DNA of 11,043 bases from an uncultured Bacillaceae bacterium (GTDB taxonomy: Bacteria > Bacillota > Bacilli > Bacillales > Cytobacillaceae), in NCBI GenBank assembly GCA_937995745.1, contig CALKIU010000111.1:1-11043 (forward strand), read 5' to 3'. Position 1 is the first letter of the stretch, and every line of letters begins with the position of its first letter. A program made the position numbers and the translations under genes. The notes under the pieces are model-generated. The model saw nothing but the letters and a program-made list of their open reading frames with translations. It had not been told where the DNA came from and made no database searches. Of this stretch, positions 1-6,789 are shown one piece after another.

Positions 1-365
1 TATTAAGAAACATATATTTATGTGGGGCACATAAAAATTAATTAATTAGCTCGTTATATTTATGCCATCTAAATATAAATTATTCTCTGTTATATGAATC
101 TAACAAAATAAGTTTTCCGATGGAATTTTATATCTTTTATAATAAATTGTAAATAGTCGGAAAGTAACAAAAAATGATGTGATTACTCAGCTTAGAATAT
201 GTCAATCTTGATTAAACACTTCATTCTCAAACATTCTCAGGCATATTTTCGCAGCTTGAATAATGCCAATTATAAAAAATAGAAAACACGACCATTATGG
301 TTTTCATTCAATAATAATCCATCTTATTGCAGTTGCAATTTTAGCATTACACATCGACGGGAAAA
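1..365. other. AT-rich intergenic region, no gene seen
   Basis: This stretch is much richer in A and T than the genes next to it, and no reading frame in it has a plausible start, ribosome binding site and protein-like sequence. The only structure noted is a short inverted repeat, TTTCCGA at 114-120 and TCGGAAA at 157-163, with a 36-base spacer, too loose to be a terminator. It lies beyond the end of the leftward deacetylase operon, so it may be the 3' flank of a neighbouring gene outside the window. Confidence 0.5.
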
Positions 366-450
366 GGGGACAGGAAACCCATCCCATTGTCAGACATTCC
401 AAACATCTGGGACGCGGAACCTGTCCCCATGTCCCGCCTCAGCATGTCCC
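366..450 (+). repeat. Hairpin (REP-like) repeat cluster after the deacetylase gene
   Basis: Two copies of the dispersed repeat occur here. A degenerate one starts with GGGACAGGAAACC at 367. A good one at 409-436 starts GGGACGCGGAACCTGTCCCC and continues into ATGTCCCG, followed by further TGTCCC units. GGGAC and GTCCC can pair into a hairpin. The cluster begins 12 bases past the stop codon of the leftward deacetylase gene, so it may help end that transcript or protect its 3' end. The 28-base copy recurs inverted, with one mismatch, at 4142-4169. Confidence 0.8.
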
Positions 451-461
451 GTATCCCCATG

Positions 462-1778
462 TTATTTTGATTCGTAGTGGTCGTTCTTTTTGTCTTGCAG
501 ATAGATTTTTTGGTATTTTCCCTGCGGGGTTTCGCGGTATATTTTGTATCCTTTGTCAACGCAGGCGGGGCAGGCTGTTCTCGGAATGGAGACGGCAAAC
601 AAGCTGTTGCCCCAGTCGTTCCTTGATTCAATCGTGTCCACGCCGGGGCACTTACTGCACAAATGGAAACGCTTCGTCTGCCGCTCCGTCAATCCTATCG
701 TGTCATAATAAATCCGCTGCGGTTTTTCGATGATGTCTTTTCCTGCCACAAGCTTCCGTTGAATCTCCTCTTTATTTTTCCAAAGCTTCAAAACCGTATC
801 GGACAGTTCTTTCGTGTAATCGGTAATCTCCGCGGGCTGCCTGAGCTTCAGCGGATCATAATCCGGCTCCCGCACATGGGAGTAATCCAAACCAGCCATT
901 GCCAAAATGATGCCTAAATTCACGTACGGCAACGCACCCTCAATGGAATAGCCGCCTTCCAAAACGGCAATGTCGGGATTCAATTTTTCATTCAACTTCG
1001 CATATCCTTGCGCCGTAAAGTTCATGTTCGTCAACGGGTCCGTATAATGGTTGTCCTGCCCAGCCGAATTGATGACCAAATCGGGCTTGAAATCTTCCAA
1101 AATCGGCAAAACAACGTTATCCAAAATGTACAAGAATCCTTCTTCCCCGGTACCGGGCGCGAGCGGAATATTAATATTGTATCCGATTGCGGACGGCCCG
1201 CCGAGTTCTTCCACAAAACCGGTCCCCGGATAAAGTGTCCGACCGTCCTGATGGAAAGAAATAAATAAAGTGTCTTTGTCATTCCAAAAAATATCCTGCG
1301 TCCCGTCGCCGTGATGGCAATCGGTATCAATGATGGCAATCCGCATATCGCCGAATTTGTGCCGCAAATATTCAACCATCACCGCTTCCACGTTGATAAT
1401 GCAAAATCCCCGGTCTCCGTAAGTCACGCGGAACGCATGGTGCCCAGGCGGCCGCACAAGGGCAAACGACTTGTCCACTTCCCCTTTCATCACCGCTTCC
1501 CCGGCCCGAATGGCTCCGCCGGCCGCGATGAGGTGGGCCTCCGTAACGAGCGATTTTACATCGGGGAAAGGAAAATGCACCCGCAAAATATCTTTTTCAT
1601 CGGCCAAAACCGGATTATAAAAATGGATTCCCTCAATATCTTCAATTCCTTCTTCAAAAATTTGGTCTTGGGTATACAGAAGCCGTTCTTCCCTCTCAGG
1701 GTGGGTTTCGCTGATCGCCCAGTCAAAAGCCGGGAAAAACACAAGCCCCAATTTATTCTTCGCTTTCAGCATCGGCAT
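462..1778 (-). CDS. Histone deacetylase family protein with C-terminal Cys-rich extension
   Basis: The 438-residue protein has the arginase/deacetylase fold signatures of class I/II-like deacetylases (AcuC and acetylpolyamine amidohydrolase relatives). Visible are RPPGHHA with the His pair at 113-114, DTDCHHGDG with likely zinc ligands Asp153 and His155, SAGQDNH with the third ligand Asp242, and the GGY tyrosine at 277. All catalytic residues are present, so it should hydrolyse an acetyl or similar amide. The substrate cannot be read from the sequence. After the catalytic domain (about 8-300), a tail of some 130 residues carries CxxC pairs at 374/377 and 403/406, like a zinc ribbon. The ATG at 1778 follows AAAGGA by 5 bases; TTG at 1781 and ATG at 1772 are alternatives. 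It overlaps the 3' end of the upstream gene by 26 bases, so coupled translation is likely. It is longer than B. subtilis AcuC and lacks acuA/acuB neighbours, so it is not called acuC. Confidence 0.88.
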   Translation of the reverse strand: MPMLKAKNKLGLVFFPAFDWAISETHPEREERLLYTQDQIFEEGIEDIEGIHFYNPVLADEKDILRVHFPFPDVKSLVTEAHLIAAGGAIRAGEAVMKGEVDKSFALVRPPGHHAFRVTYGDRGFCIINVEAVMVEYLRHKFGDMRIAIIDTDCHHGDGTQDIFWNDKDTLFISFHQDGRTLYPGTGFVEELGGPSAIGYNINIPLAPGTGEEGFLYILDNVVLPILEDFKPDLVINSAGQDNHYTDPLTNMNFTAQGYAKLNEKLNPDIAVLEGGYSIEGALPYVNLGIILAMAGLDYSHVREPDYDPLKLRQPAEITDYTKELSDTVLKLWKNKEEIQRKLVAGKDIIEKPQRIYYDTIGLTERQTKRFHLCSKCPGVDTIESRNDWGNSLFAVSIPRTACPACVDKGYKIYRETPQGKYQKIYLQDKKNDHYESK

Positions 1779-3543
1779 CAATTCCTTTCATTTTTGGGAC
1801 AAGGAACCTGTCCCCGTGTCCCACTTCCCGTGTCCCGATGTTTCCCTCTGTCCCGCCACGCTGGGACAAGGAACCTGTCCCCGTGTCCCGATGTTGTGTG
1901 AGGCCGGGTTTGATTTGTGCTTTTATGCGGATGTTTTGTCCGCTTGTGAAGAAGCCGCGGACTATGTTGAAGCAGCTTTCTTCGGTGATTTCCGCGTCGA
2001 GGTTTTTTTCGTCGGCTCCCAGTTCTCTGGCGCTGTTTTTCAAGAGTTCCAGGGCTTTTTCTTTTGCCGCCGCCAGACTGAAGTGTGAGGTGATTTTTTC
2101 ATAAATGCCGAGTTCCGGCACGGACAACGTTTTCTGCGCCGTATCGGCGATCAGAGTAATTTCCGCCGTGGTCCGGGAAAGGGCCGCTCCGACGGCATTG
2201 GCCACGTGATAGTTTTCCGGGAAACGGCATGGCAAAGCGAACTCTTTTTCTAAAAAGGGCGCCAATACCTTCGCCGGACCGCCAATCATGTGAATGACCC
2301 GCGGCTCGATTTTCCGGTCTTCGAGAAGTTCCTTCACCGTATAAACCGGCCGGGTGTTGATGTCGCGCAATAATCCGGTCACGCTTTCTTTGATAATCCG
2401 GGCCATTTCGTTTAAAATCATCCTCGCTGCCGTGTCGGCATCCGTCCCGAGCTCCCGGGCCAAACCGGCCATCCCTTCGTACGCTTTTGTTTTGTCTCCT
2501 TCCGGCAAATAGCCCAAGACGACCATCGCATCGGTGGGCGTCGGAGTTTCTCCTCCGAATGCAAGCGGCGGACCCAATCGCTGCGGACCGATTTTCAGCC
2601 GGCCCTTTTCGACGCGGACAAAGCTGTCTCCGCCCAAGCCGATTGACTGGCTGAAAATGGCGCGGACCAGCGTTTTGTATGAACCGATTTGAATGCCCAG
2701 CGGTTCAAAGAGCGGAACACCGTCAGCCAGGAAAAAGATGTCCGTTGTCGTGCCGCCCACATCCAACAAAAGGGCGTCTTCGTCCGTGTGCAAAAGCGCC
2801 TGCATCCCCATGAGACTGGCGGCCGGGCCGGACAAGATTGTCTCCACCGGCTTTTTTTCCGCCCCGTCGATGCTCATCGTTCCCCCGTCCGCTTTTAAAA
2901 CATAGACAGGGACGCCGGCCAGGCCTTCTTTTTCGAGAGCCTGTTTGATGCTTTTGGAAAAGCGGAGAAAATGACCATGAACGGCCGCGTTTAAATAAGT
3001 CGTGTTCACGCGGCGGGGAAAGTTAAGTTTCCCGGACATCGTGTGCCCCATCGATACATGGCTGAAATGTTTTTCCAACAGATTTTTGATGCGGATTTCG
3101 TGGTTCGGGTTTCGTGTGGAAAATTTTGTCACAACACCGCACACCTGGATGTTTTTCTCCCGGAGTCCGGGAATACGGGCCGTGATTTCGTCTTTGTTCA
3201 AGTCTCTTACCACTCTTCCCCTGTGGTCAATGTATCCGGTGAGAAAAATGTTTTCGTCGCCGCAAGCGAGAAAATCATGGGGTAAGCCGGGCCCGCTTTG
3301 AATGAACATCGCTACGGGATCTGTCTTTTTTTCCACAATGGCATTGGTCGAAATGGTCGTGCTCAAGTTAATTTGTTTGATTTTGGATTTGTCGCTGTGG
3401 GCGAGCAGGTCTTGGAGAACGTCCCAGATGGATTGGAACAAGTTTTTGCGGTCAATCGGTTTTTTTGAGGCATTTGCGATGCGGCCGTCTTTGATGATGA
3501 CGGCGTCCACGTGCGTGCCTCCCATGTCCAGACCGATAATCAT
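1753..3543 (-). CDS. Hydantoinase/oxoprolinase family protein (HyuA-like, ASKHA fold)
   Basis: The 596-residue protein matches the A-type subunit of hydantoinases and 5-oxoprolinases, which use ATP to open or activate cyclic amides. Seen are an N-terminal nucleotide-binding motif GLDMGGTHVD (4-13), a second DVGGTTTD motif (261-268) and an adenosine-type MIGGPA motif (419-424) followed by NAVGAALSR (449-457). The ATG at 3543 was chosen because GGAG lies 7 bases upstream and the protein motif starts at once; the frame extends further upstream only through repetitive GC-rich DNA. No B-type subunit gene lies next to it, so substrate and activity are open. It is the first gene of an operon with the deacetylase. 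Residues about 551-583 are encoded by two dispersed hairpin repeats, giving a low-complexity Gly/Thr/Arg tail before the last 13 residues. Family call firm, reaction unknown. Confidence 0.85.
   Translation of the reverse strand: MIIGLDMGGTHVDAVIIKDGRIANASKKPIDRKNLFQSIWDVLQDLLAHSDKSKIKQINLSTTISTNAIVEKKTDPVAMFIQSGPGLPHDFLACGDENIFLTGYIDHRGRVVRDLNKDEITARIPGLREKNIQVCGVVTKFSTRNPNHEIRIKNLLEKHFSHVSMGHTMSGKLNFPRRVNTTYLNAAVHGHFLRFSKSIKQALEKEGLAGVPVYVLKADGGTMSIDGAEKKPVETILSGPAASLMGMQALLHTDEDALLLDVGGTTTDIFFLADGVPLFEPLGIQIGSYKTLVRAIFSQSIGLGGDSFVRVEKGRLKIGPQRLGPPLAFGGETPTPTDAMVVLGYLPEGDKTKAYEGMAGLARELGTDADTAARMILNEMARIIKESVTGLLRDINTRPVYTVKELLEDRKIEPRVIHMIGGPAKVLAPFLEKEFALPCRFPENYHVANAVGAALSRTTAEITLIADTAQKTLSVPELGIYEKITSHFSLAAAKEKALELLKNSARELGADEKNLDAEITEESCFNIVRGFFTSGQNIRIKAQIKPGLTQHRDTGTGSLSQRGGTEGNIGTREVGHGDRFLVPKMKGIDADAESEE
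1796..1895 (+). repeat. Two hairpin repeats inside the 3' coding end of the hydantoinase-like gene
   Basis: Identical 20-base units GGGACAAGGAACCTGTCCCC stand at 1796-1815 and 1863-1882, each with GTGTCCC after it. A 14-base string, CGTGTCCCGATGTT, is also repeated (1829-1842 and 1882-1895). The hairpins lie in the reading frame of the leftward hydantoinase-like gene and stop just upstream of the deacetylase ribosome binding site. Confidence 0.85.
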
Positions 3544-3550
3544 GGTATCA

Positions 3551-3960
3551 CTCCTTCGGGTGGGATTTGCGTTTGCGCCGGTCCGGGGCAAGGCCGGGAA
3601 CCGGGTGACAGGGCGGGAGACGGTGGTCTTTGGGACCCGGGCGGGCGGCAAAAACGGTGCGTGGTTCGGGACCGGAGTTGCGGGATTGTGGGCGGGCGCT
3701 ACTTTTTTGCGGCCGGGAACCGGGGGTGACCTGGGGATGTGACAAGAATTTTGTGCGAACCGGAACCGGAGGCCGCAACGGACCCGATCGTGGCATGGTA
3801 CCGGGGTTGCGCCAAAATCGTTTTATGGTTCGGGACACAGGCGGGAGACGAAACTTTTTTTCGCTCCGCAAACGGGGCCGCGACGAAATTTTTGGTTATC
3901 ACGAAAACAGGGGAGCGCCGAAACTATTTCGTCCGGTAACCAGTGCCGCGCTGTGTTATG
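3551..3960 (-). other. GC-rich, internally repetitive leader of the hydantoinase/deacetylase operon
   Basis: No credible gene is seen in these 400 bases. The DNA is built from degenerate units. GCCGGGAACCGG followed by GTGAC occurs near 3591 and 3711. GTGGTTCGGGACCGG near 3661 resembles ATGGTTCGGGACACAGG near 3826. GGCGGGAGACG occurs near 3611 and 3841. Open frames through it translate to Arg/Pro/Gly-rich low-complexity sequence and are regarded as spurious. It would form a long, strongly structured 5' untranslated region if transcription starts upstream, for example near 4073. Confidence 0.4.
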
Positions 3961-4072
3961 TAAACGCCCAACGGTTGTACTTATGAAAAGATTCCTGCCC
4001 GGCCGTCCGTTCTGCATTCGCCGTTATCGCCGCTCAACCGGCATTGCCGAAACACGCTCATTTTCTACTACT

Positions 4073-4081
4073 AGTATAACA
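4073..4081 (-). promoter_or_regulatory. Possible extended -10 promoter element reading leftward
   Basis: On the minus strand the sequence reads TGTTATACT, which fits an extended -10 element (TG, one base, TATACT). No convincing -35 hexamer is seen at 16-18 bases. It would start a transcript some 520 bases upstream of the hydantoinase-like gene. This is a weak prediction. Confidence 0.2.
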
Positions 4082-4109
4082 AACAGGAAAAGCGATGAGG
4101 GAATAGAAC

Positions 4110-4170
4110 GGGATAGCGGAACGCGGGAAGCGGGACATGGGCGGGACATGGGGACAGGTTTCGCGTCCCA
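4110..4170 (-). repeat. Inverted hairpin-repeat cluster upstream of the operon
   Basis: Read on the minus strand, 4169-4142 matches the copy at 409-436 with one difference in 28 bases. Further degenerate CATGTCCCGC units follow it. This is the only clear copy in the window in the opposite orientation to the others, placing inverted copies on both sides of the two-gene operon. Confidence 0.75.
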
Positions 4171-4285
4171 CCAAATATTTACAGGACTGGGATGGCAGGG
4201 GGAGATTGGGCGACTGGAAGTTTTACGCACCCGGGGTGAATCATGGATTCCGACGAAGTTCGGATTTAGATAAATTAGATCGGTG

Positions 4286-4311
4286 AAGGGCGGCCTTTAC
4301 GCCGCCCTTTT
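4286..4311 (+). terminator. Orphan rho-independent terminator
   Basis: AAGGGCGGC at 4286-4294 pairs perfectly with GCCGCCCTT at 4301-4309 over a 6-base loop, followed by TTTT. It points rightward, but no plus-strand gene lies upstream in this window. The short T run makes it a moderate terminator; a gene it once served may have been lost. Confidence 0.6.
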
Positions 4312-4319
4312 CCAATCGA

Positions 4320-4558
4320 AACCGGCCCATGGATGGGGATTCGCCGATATATTGTAGATTCGCCAATAAATTGAGATTTTCGCCGATATTTTTAAATTTT
4401 CACTTATATTTCATCAAAAATCGCGAAAGGTTGATTTTTGTCACTTAATTTTTCCTTACTAAAAGGCGCAAAAATATTTTAGTTATATTATTCCTAAAAG
4501 GTAAATTCGGCTACGTCAGTAACCTTTTGTTATATTCTCAAACAGATTTTTCGGTTTA
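4320..4558. other. AT-rich spacer with degenerate short repeats, no gene seen
   Basis: Between 4337 and 4412 a degenerate unit of roughly 20 bases recurs: TTCGCCGATATATT, then TTCGCCAATAAATT, then TTCGCCGATATTTT, then TTCACTTATATTT. Further on, AAAAGGT at 4496-4502 can pair with ACCTTTT at 4522-4528 over a 19-base loop. No protein gene is credible here. Confidence 0.4.
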
Positions 4559-4721
4559 GGGACAGGAAACGGTTCAATTTTTCGTTTTCCAAGACAACAA
4601 AACCGCCCCGGGACCCGTCCCTCATCCCGGGTACAGAAAATTTGACCTTTTTACTGTTTTATTTGGAAAAAGGAACCTGTTCCCATGCCATGTGTGCCAC
4701 TCCAACTGGGACAGTGAACCT
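4559..4721 (+). repeat. Decayed hairpin repeats, the last one split by an IS110-type insertion
   Basis: Partial copies occur at 4559-4570 (GGGACAGGAAAC) and 4671-4687 (AGGAACCTGTTCCCATG). The left half of a good copy, GGGACAGTGAACCT, is at 4708-4721 and ends exactly where the IS110-type element begins. Its right half resumes at 4952. Confidence 0.7.
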
Positions 4722-4951
4722 AGTATAGTAAATGGTCAGAAAAACAAAAAAGAACCACCGTTTTCAATGTAAAATAGAAGTAACCCATAAGTTTAAAAAA
4801 AGGAGGTTTTAACGGTGGTTCTACATTCATTGAACCACATTTTTCGTAAAAGCGGTAGTAGTTGGGTTGAGTTTGTAAGGAAAACTGGTGTTGAGAACCT
4901 GTTGATAGTGGGAGTGGATGTCGGCAAATATTCTCACAAAGGGATGATTTG
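4722..4951 (+). mobile_element. Internally deleted IS110-family element
   Basis: The left end, AGTATAGTAAAT, is shared with the element starting at 10996, including the downstream AAAAAAGAACCACCGTTTT. It carries the first part of a transposase gene and then stops abruptly at GATTTG. CT dinucleotides flank it (4720-4721 and 4952-4953). Joining the flanks rebuilds an intact hairpin repeat, as expected for IS110-type insertion at a CT core with no target duplication. About 230 bp remain and most of the transposase gene is gone. Confidence 0.7.
4751..4822 (+). promoter_or_regulatory. 12-bp inverted repeat enclosing the transposase translation start
   Basis: AGAACCACCGTT at 4751-4762 is the perfect reverse complement of AACGGTGGTTCT at 4811-4822, which contains the GTG start codon. 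The AGGAGG ribosome binding site (4801-4806) lies in the loop. A transcript entering from outside the element would fold the start codon into a stem, a known way for insertion sequences to avoid expression by read-through. The left arm is conserved in the second element at the window end. Confidence 0.55.
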
Positions 4952-5027
4952 CTGTCCCCATGTCCCATTTCCCATCAGACAGCCCCTTCACCAATCTCAC
5001 TTGTTTGAATACACTCGTTCGGCGTAG
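4815..5027 (+). pseudogene. IS110-family transposase, N-terminal fragment
   Basis: The frame starts at GTG 4815, 8 bases after AGGAGG. Residues 1-46 look like the N-terminus of an IS110-family DEDD transposase: the motif VGVDVGKYSHK (32-42) holds the first catalytic Asp at 35. From codon 46/47 on, the frame runs into hairpin-repeat DNA (CCPHVPFP) and unrelated sequence to a TAG at 5025-5027. An intact IS110 transposase has roughly 300-450 residues and needs the other acidic residues and a C-terminal serine domain, so this copy is dead. Confidence 0.7.
4952..4975 (+). repeat. Right half of the hairpin repeat interrupted by the IS110-type element
   Basis: CTGTCCCCATGTCCCATTTCCC follows the element directly. 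With GGGACAGTGAACCT on the left it forms a normal copy of the repeat, sharing the CT. Confidence 0.7.
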
Positions 5028-5115
5028 ACTCTCTCAATCTCAAGACAGATTCGAAACGTGAACTTCAATCGTTTATTTCAAACCGGTCTTTATTCCAAAA
5101 TTGGCATTAATTGGT

Positions 5116-5185
5116 GGGACACTGAACCTGTCCCCCTGTCCCACCACCACCACAACCGGGACAGCGAACCTGTCCCCCTGTCCCA
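5116..5185 (+). repeat. Paired hairpin repeats abutting the end of the zinc-ribbon protein gene
   Basis: Two full copies, GGGACACTGAACCTGTCCCC (5116-5135) and GGGACAGCGAACCTGTCCCC (5158-5177), are each followed by CTGTCCCA. The second ends at 5185, directly next to the TAA stop (5188-5186) of the leftward gene, so the hairpins would sit right behind the stop codon in its mRNA. Confidence 0.85.
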
Positions 5186-6778
5186 TTATTCTTTTACGAT
5201 CATTACTTCGGTGGTGGGGGTGTGTTTTTCTTTGGAGTAGAAGATGATTTTGTAGCCGTTTTTGTGGTAGAAGTGGATGTATCGGTCGGATGTTCCTTTT
5301 TCATCCGGTGCGGGTTCGACGTTTTCTCCGTAAATTTTGTTAATTTCTTCTCCGGTCATGCCGATTTTTGCACCGAACACCGAGATGGTCGGAGCAGCGA
5401 AATAGTAACCGTTGACCCGCTCGTTCCAATCAAGAATATATCCTTCTTTGTCAAAAACGACCAGCCTGGCCCCTTCATAATAATCGTCAAAAGAAGGCTC
5501 GCCGTATTTGGCTTTCAGTTCGCTCAACGGAGTGCCAATCGGAAAAGGCGCTTCGATTTTTTCAGAGGCAGACGCCCCATCCGCAGCTTCTTCATTTACA
5601 GCCGGTCTCTCTCCACTTCCATCCCCATCCCCGACGTGGACGATGAAAGTATACGGAGGTGTGTAAGGATTGCCTTCCGGATAGTGCAGCAAAAATCCGT
5701 AAGAACCCTCCTCGGTAAATACAAACTCATTGCCGGCATAAATCAAATTGGCGTTCGCCGCCGCCACGGAACCAAGTTCCATGCTTGAAAAATAAATATA
5801 AATTTCTCCCTCATCAAACAAGGTTTTTGTTTTTTGGTCAACCGGAATAAAAGTGAACGGCTGGCCAACTTTTACATGGATTTCCTCATCGTCCGCCGGA
5901 GCGACAAGGCCGTCCGCATCCAAGATGAACTCCACCTTCAGAGCATCCGCAGAGCCGACTTCACTCCGGGGAATTTCCGTGATTTTCACGATGTCCTCTT
6001 CAATGTTAAACCGAACCGCACCAAGTACCATCACTTCAATGTAGTCATCTTTTTTCCCAAGGGTGCTTCCGTTTCCTTCCCAAATTTCGGTTCCGAGTCC
6101 TTTTTGATCGATGCTGATGACACTGGTCGCATAAGTGCGGGCCGTTCCGGCATGAAAAATATTAAAGCCGACCAAAGCTTTTGAAGCATTCTCCGGATTC
6201 AGCACATGAAATTCATGAATATAATTTTCCATATTGACAATGGGGTCAGCCGTGTATTCCTCAGATTCCCACACAATCTCCCACTCATTGTCTTCGGACT
6301 TCCCGTCATAATCAACTGTGGCAATTTTAACCGTTCCGCCCGACTCTCCTTCATTTTTCGCAACGGCGAGAACATGATAATAAGCGCCCTTCAAACAGAT
6401 CATTTCCTGCTGAATCATCTTCCAGCCCGGGAACAGAGCGGAAACATCCGACTGCGTCATTTTCGGCGGCTCCACTTCCGTTTCCTCTTGTCCGGCCGTG
6501 CTCGCTTGATCCTTGTCCCCGTCATTCAATAGAAAAAACCCCGCCATTGCGGCAAGAAGGAGCACAAACAACGCACCGGCACCTATCAGCCATTTCCGCG
6601 TGTGATTTCTGCGGCCGTGTGGCCGTTTTTTCCTGCTTATACGGGAAAGTTGGCTCTCCGGCTCGACTTCTTTTTTTCCGGAAAAAATTTGCTTTTCTGA
6701 GTGGACGGGCGTTCCGCAATGGGCGCAAAATGGCGCACCTTGTGAAAGTTCTTTCCCGCACTTTTTACAGTTTGTCAT
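5186..6778 (-). CDS. Zinc-ribbon, single-pass membrane protein with large extracytoplasmic region
   Basis: The 530-residue protein begins with a zinc ribbon: CKKC (Cys4, Cys7) and CAHC (Cys18, Cys21). A basic linker (about 50-62) precedes one transmembrane helix (about 63-84), so the ribbon should be cytoplasmic and residues 85-530 outside. An acidic stretch (about 88-105) is followed by a beta-rich middle region and a low-complexity linker (about 389-410). The C-terminal part (about 412-530), with GTPLSELKAKYGEP and later IGMTGEEINKIYGE, resembles the repeated lobes of DUF4309/YjgB-like secreted domains; this resemblance is from memory. The ATG at 6778 was chosen because GAGGTGG lies 6 bases upstream and the zinc ribbon starts there. 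The frame remains open upstream through repetitive GC-rich DNA. Function is unknown; an envelope sensor or regulatory role is possible. Confidence 0.85.
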   Translation of the reverse strand: MTNCKKCGKELSQGAPFCAHCGTPVHSEKQIFSGKKEVEPESQLSRISRKKRPHGRRNHTRKWLIGAGALFVLLLAAMAGFFLLNDGDKDQASTAGQEETEVEPPKMTQSDVSALFPGWKMIQQEMICLKGAYYHVLAVAKNEGESGGTVKIATVDYDGKSEDNEWEIVWESEEYTADPIVNMENYIHEFHVLNPENASKALVGFNIFHAGTARTYATSVISIDQKGLGTEIWEGNGSTLGKKDDYIEVMVLGAVRFNIEEDIVKITEIPRSEVGSADALKVEFILDADGLVAPADDEEIHVKVGQPFTFIPVDQKTKTLFDEGEIYIYFSSMELGSVAAANANLIYAGNEFVFTEEGSYGFLLHYPEGNPYTPPYTFIVHVGDGDGSGERPAVNEEAADGASASEKIEAPFPIGTPLSELKAKYGEPSFDDYYEGARLVVFDKEGYILDWNERVNGYYFAAPTISVFGAKIGMTGEEINKIYGENVEPAPDEKGTSDRYIHFYHKNGYKIIFYSKEKHTPTTEVMIVKE

Positions 6779-6789
6779 GTGATTCCACC

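Noticed and set aside
3544..3651. N-terminal extension of the hydantoinase-like protein by 36 residues
   Set aside because: It runs through GC-rich repetitive leader. The ATG at 3543 has a good GGAG site and starts exactly at the conserved GLDMGGT motif.
4071..4090. A further decayed IS end (AGTATAACAAACAGGAAAA)
   Set aside because: It resembles AGTATAGTAAATGG only over about 10 bases and is not preceded by GAACCT, so chance similarity is more likely.
409..5185. CRISPR array from the many similar repeats
   Set aside because: The repeats are irregularly spaced, differ in length, occur in both orientations and lie in and next to genes, with no uniform spacers or cas genes.
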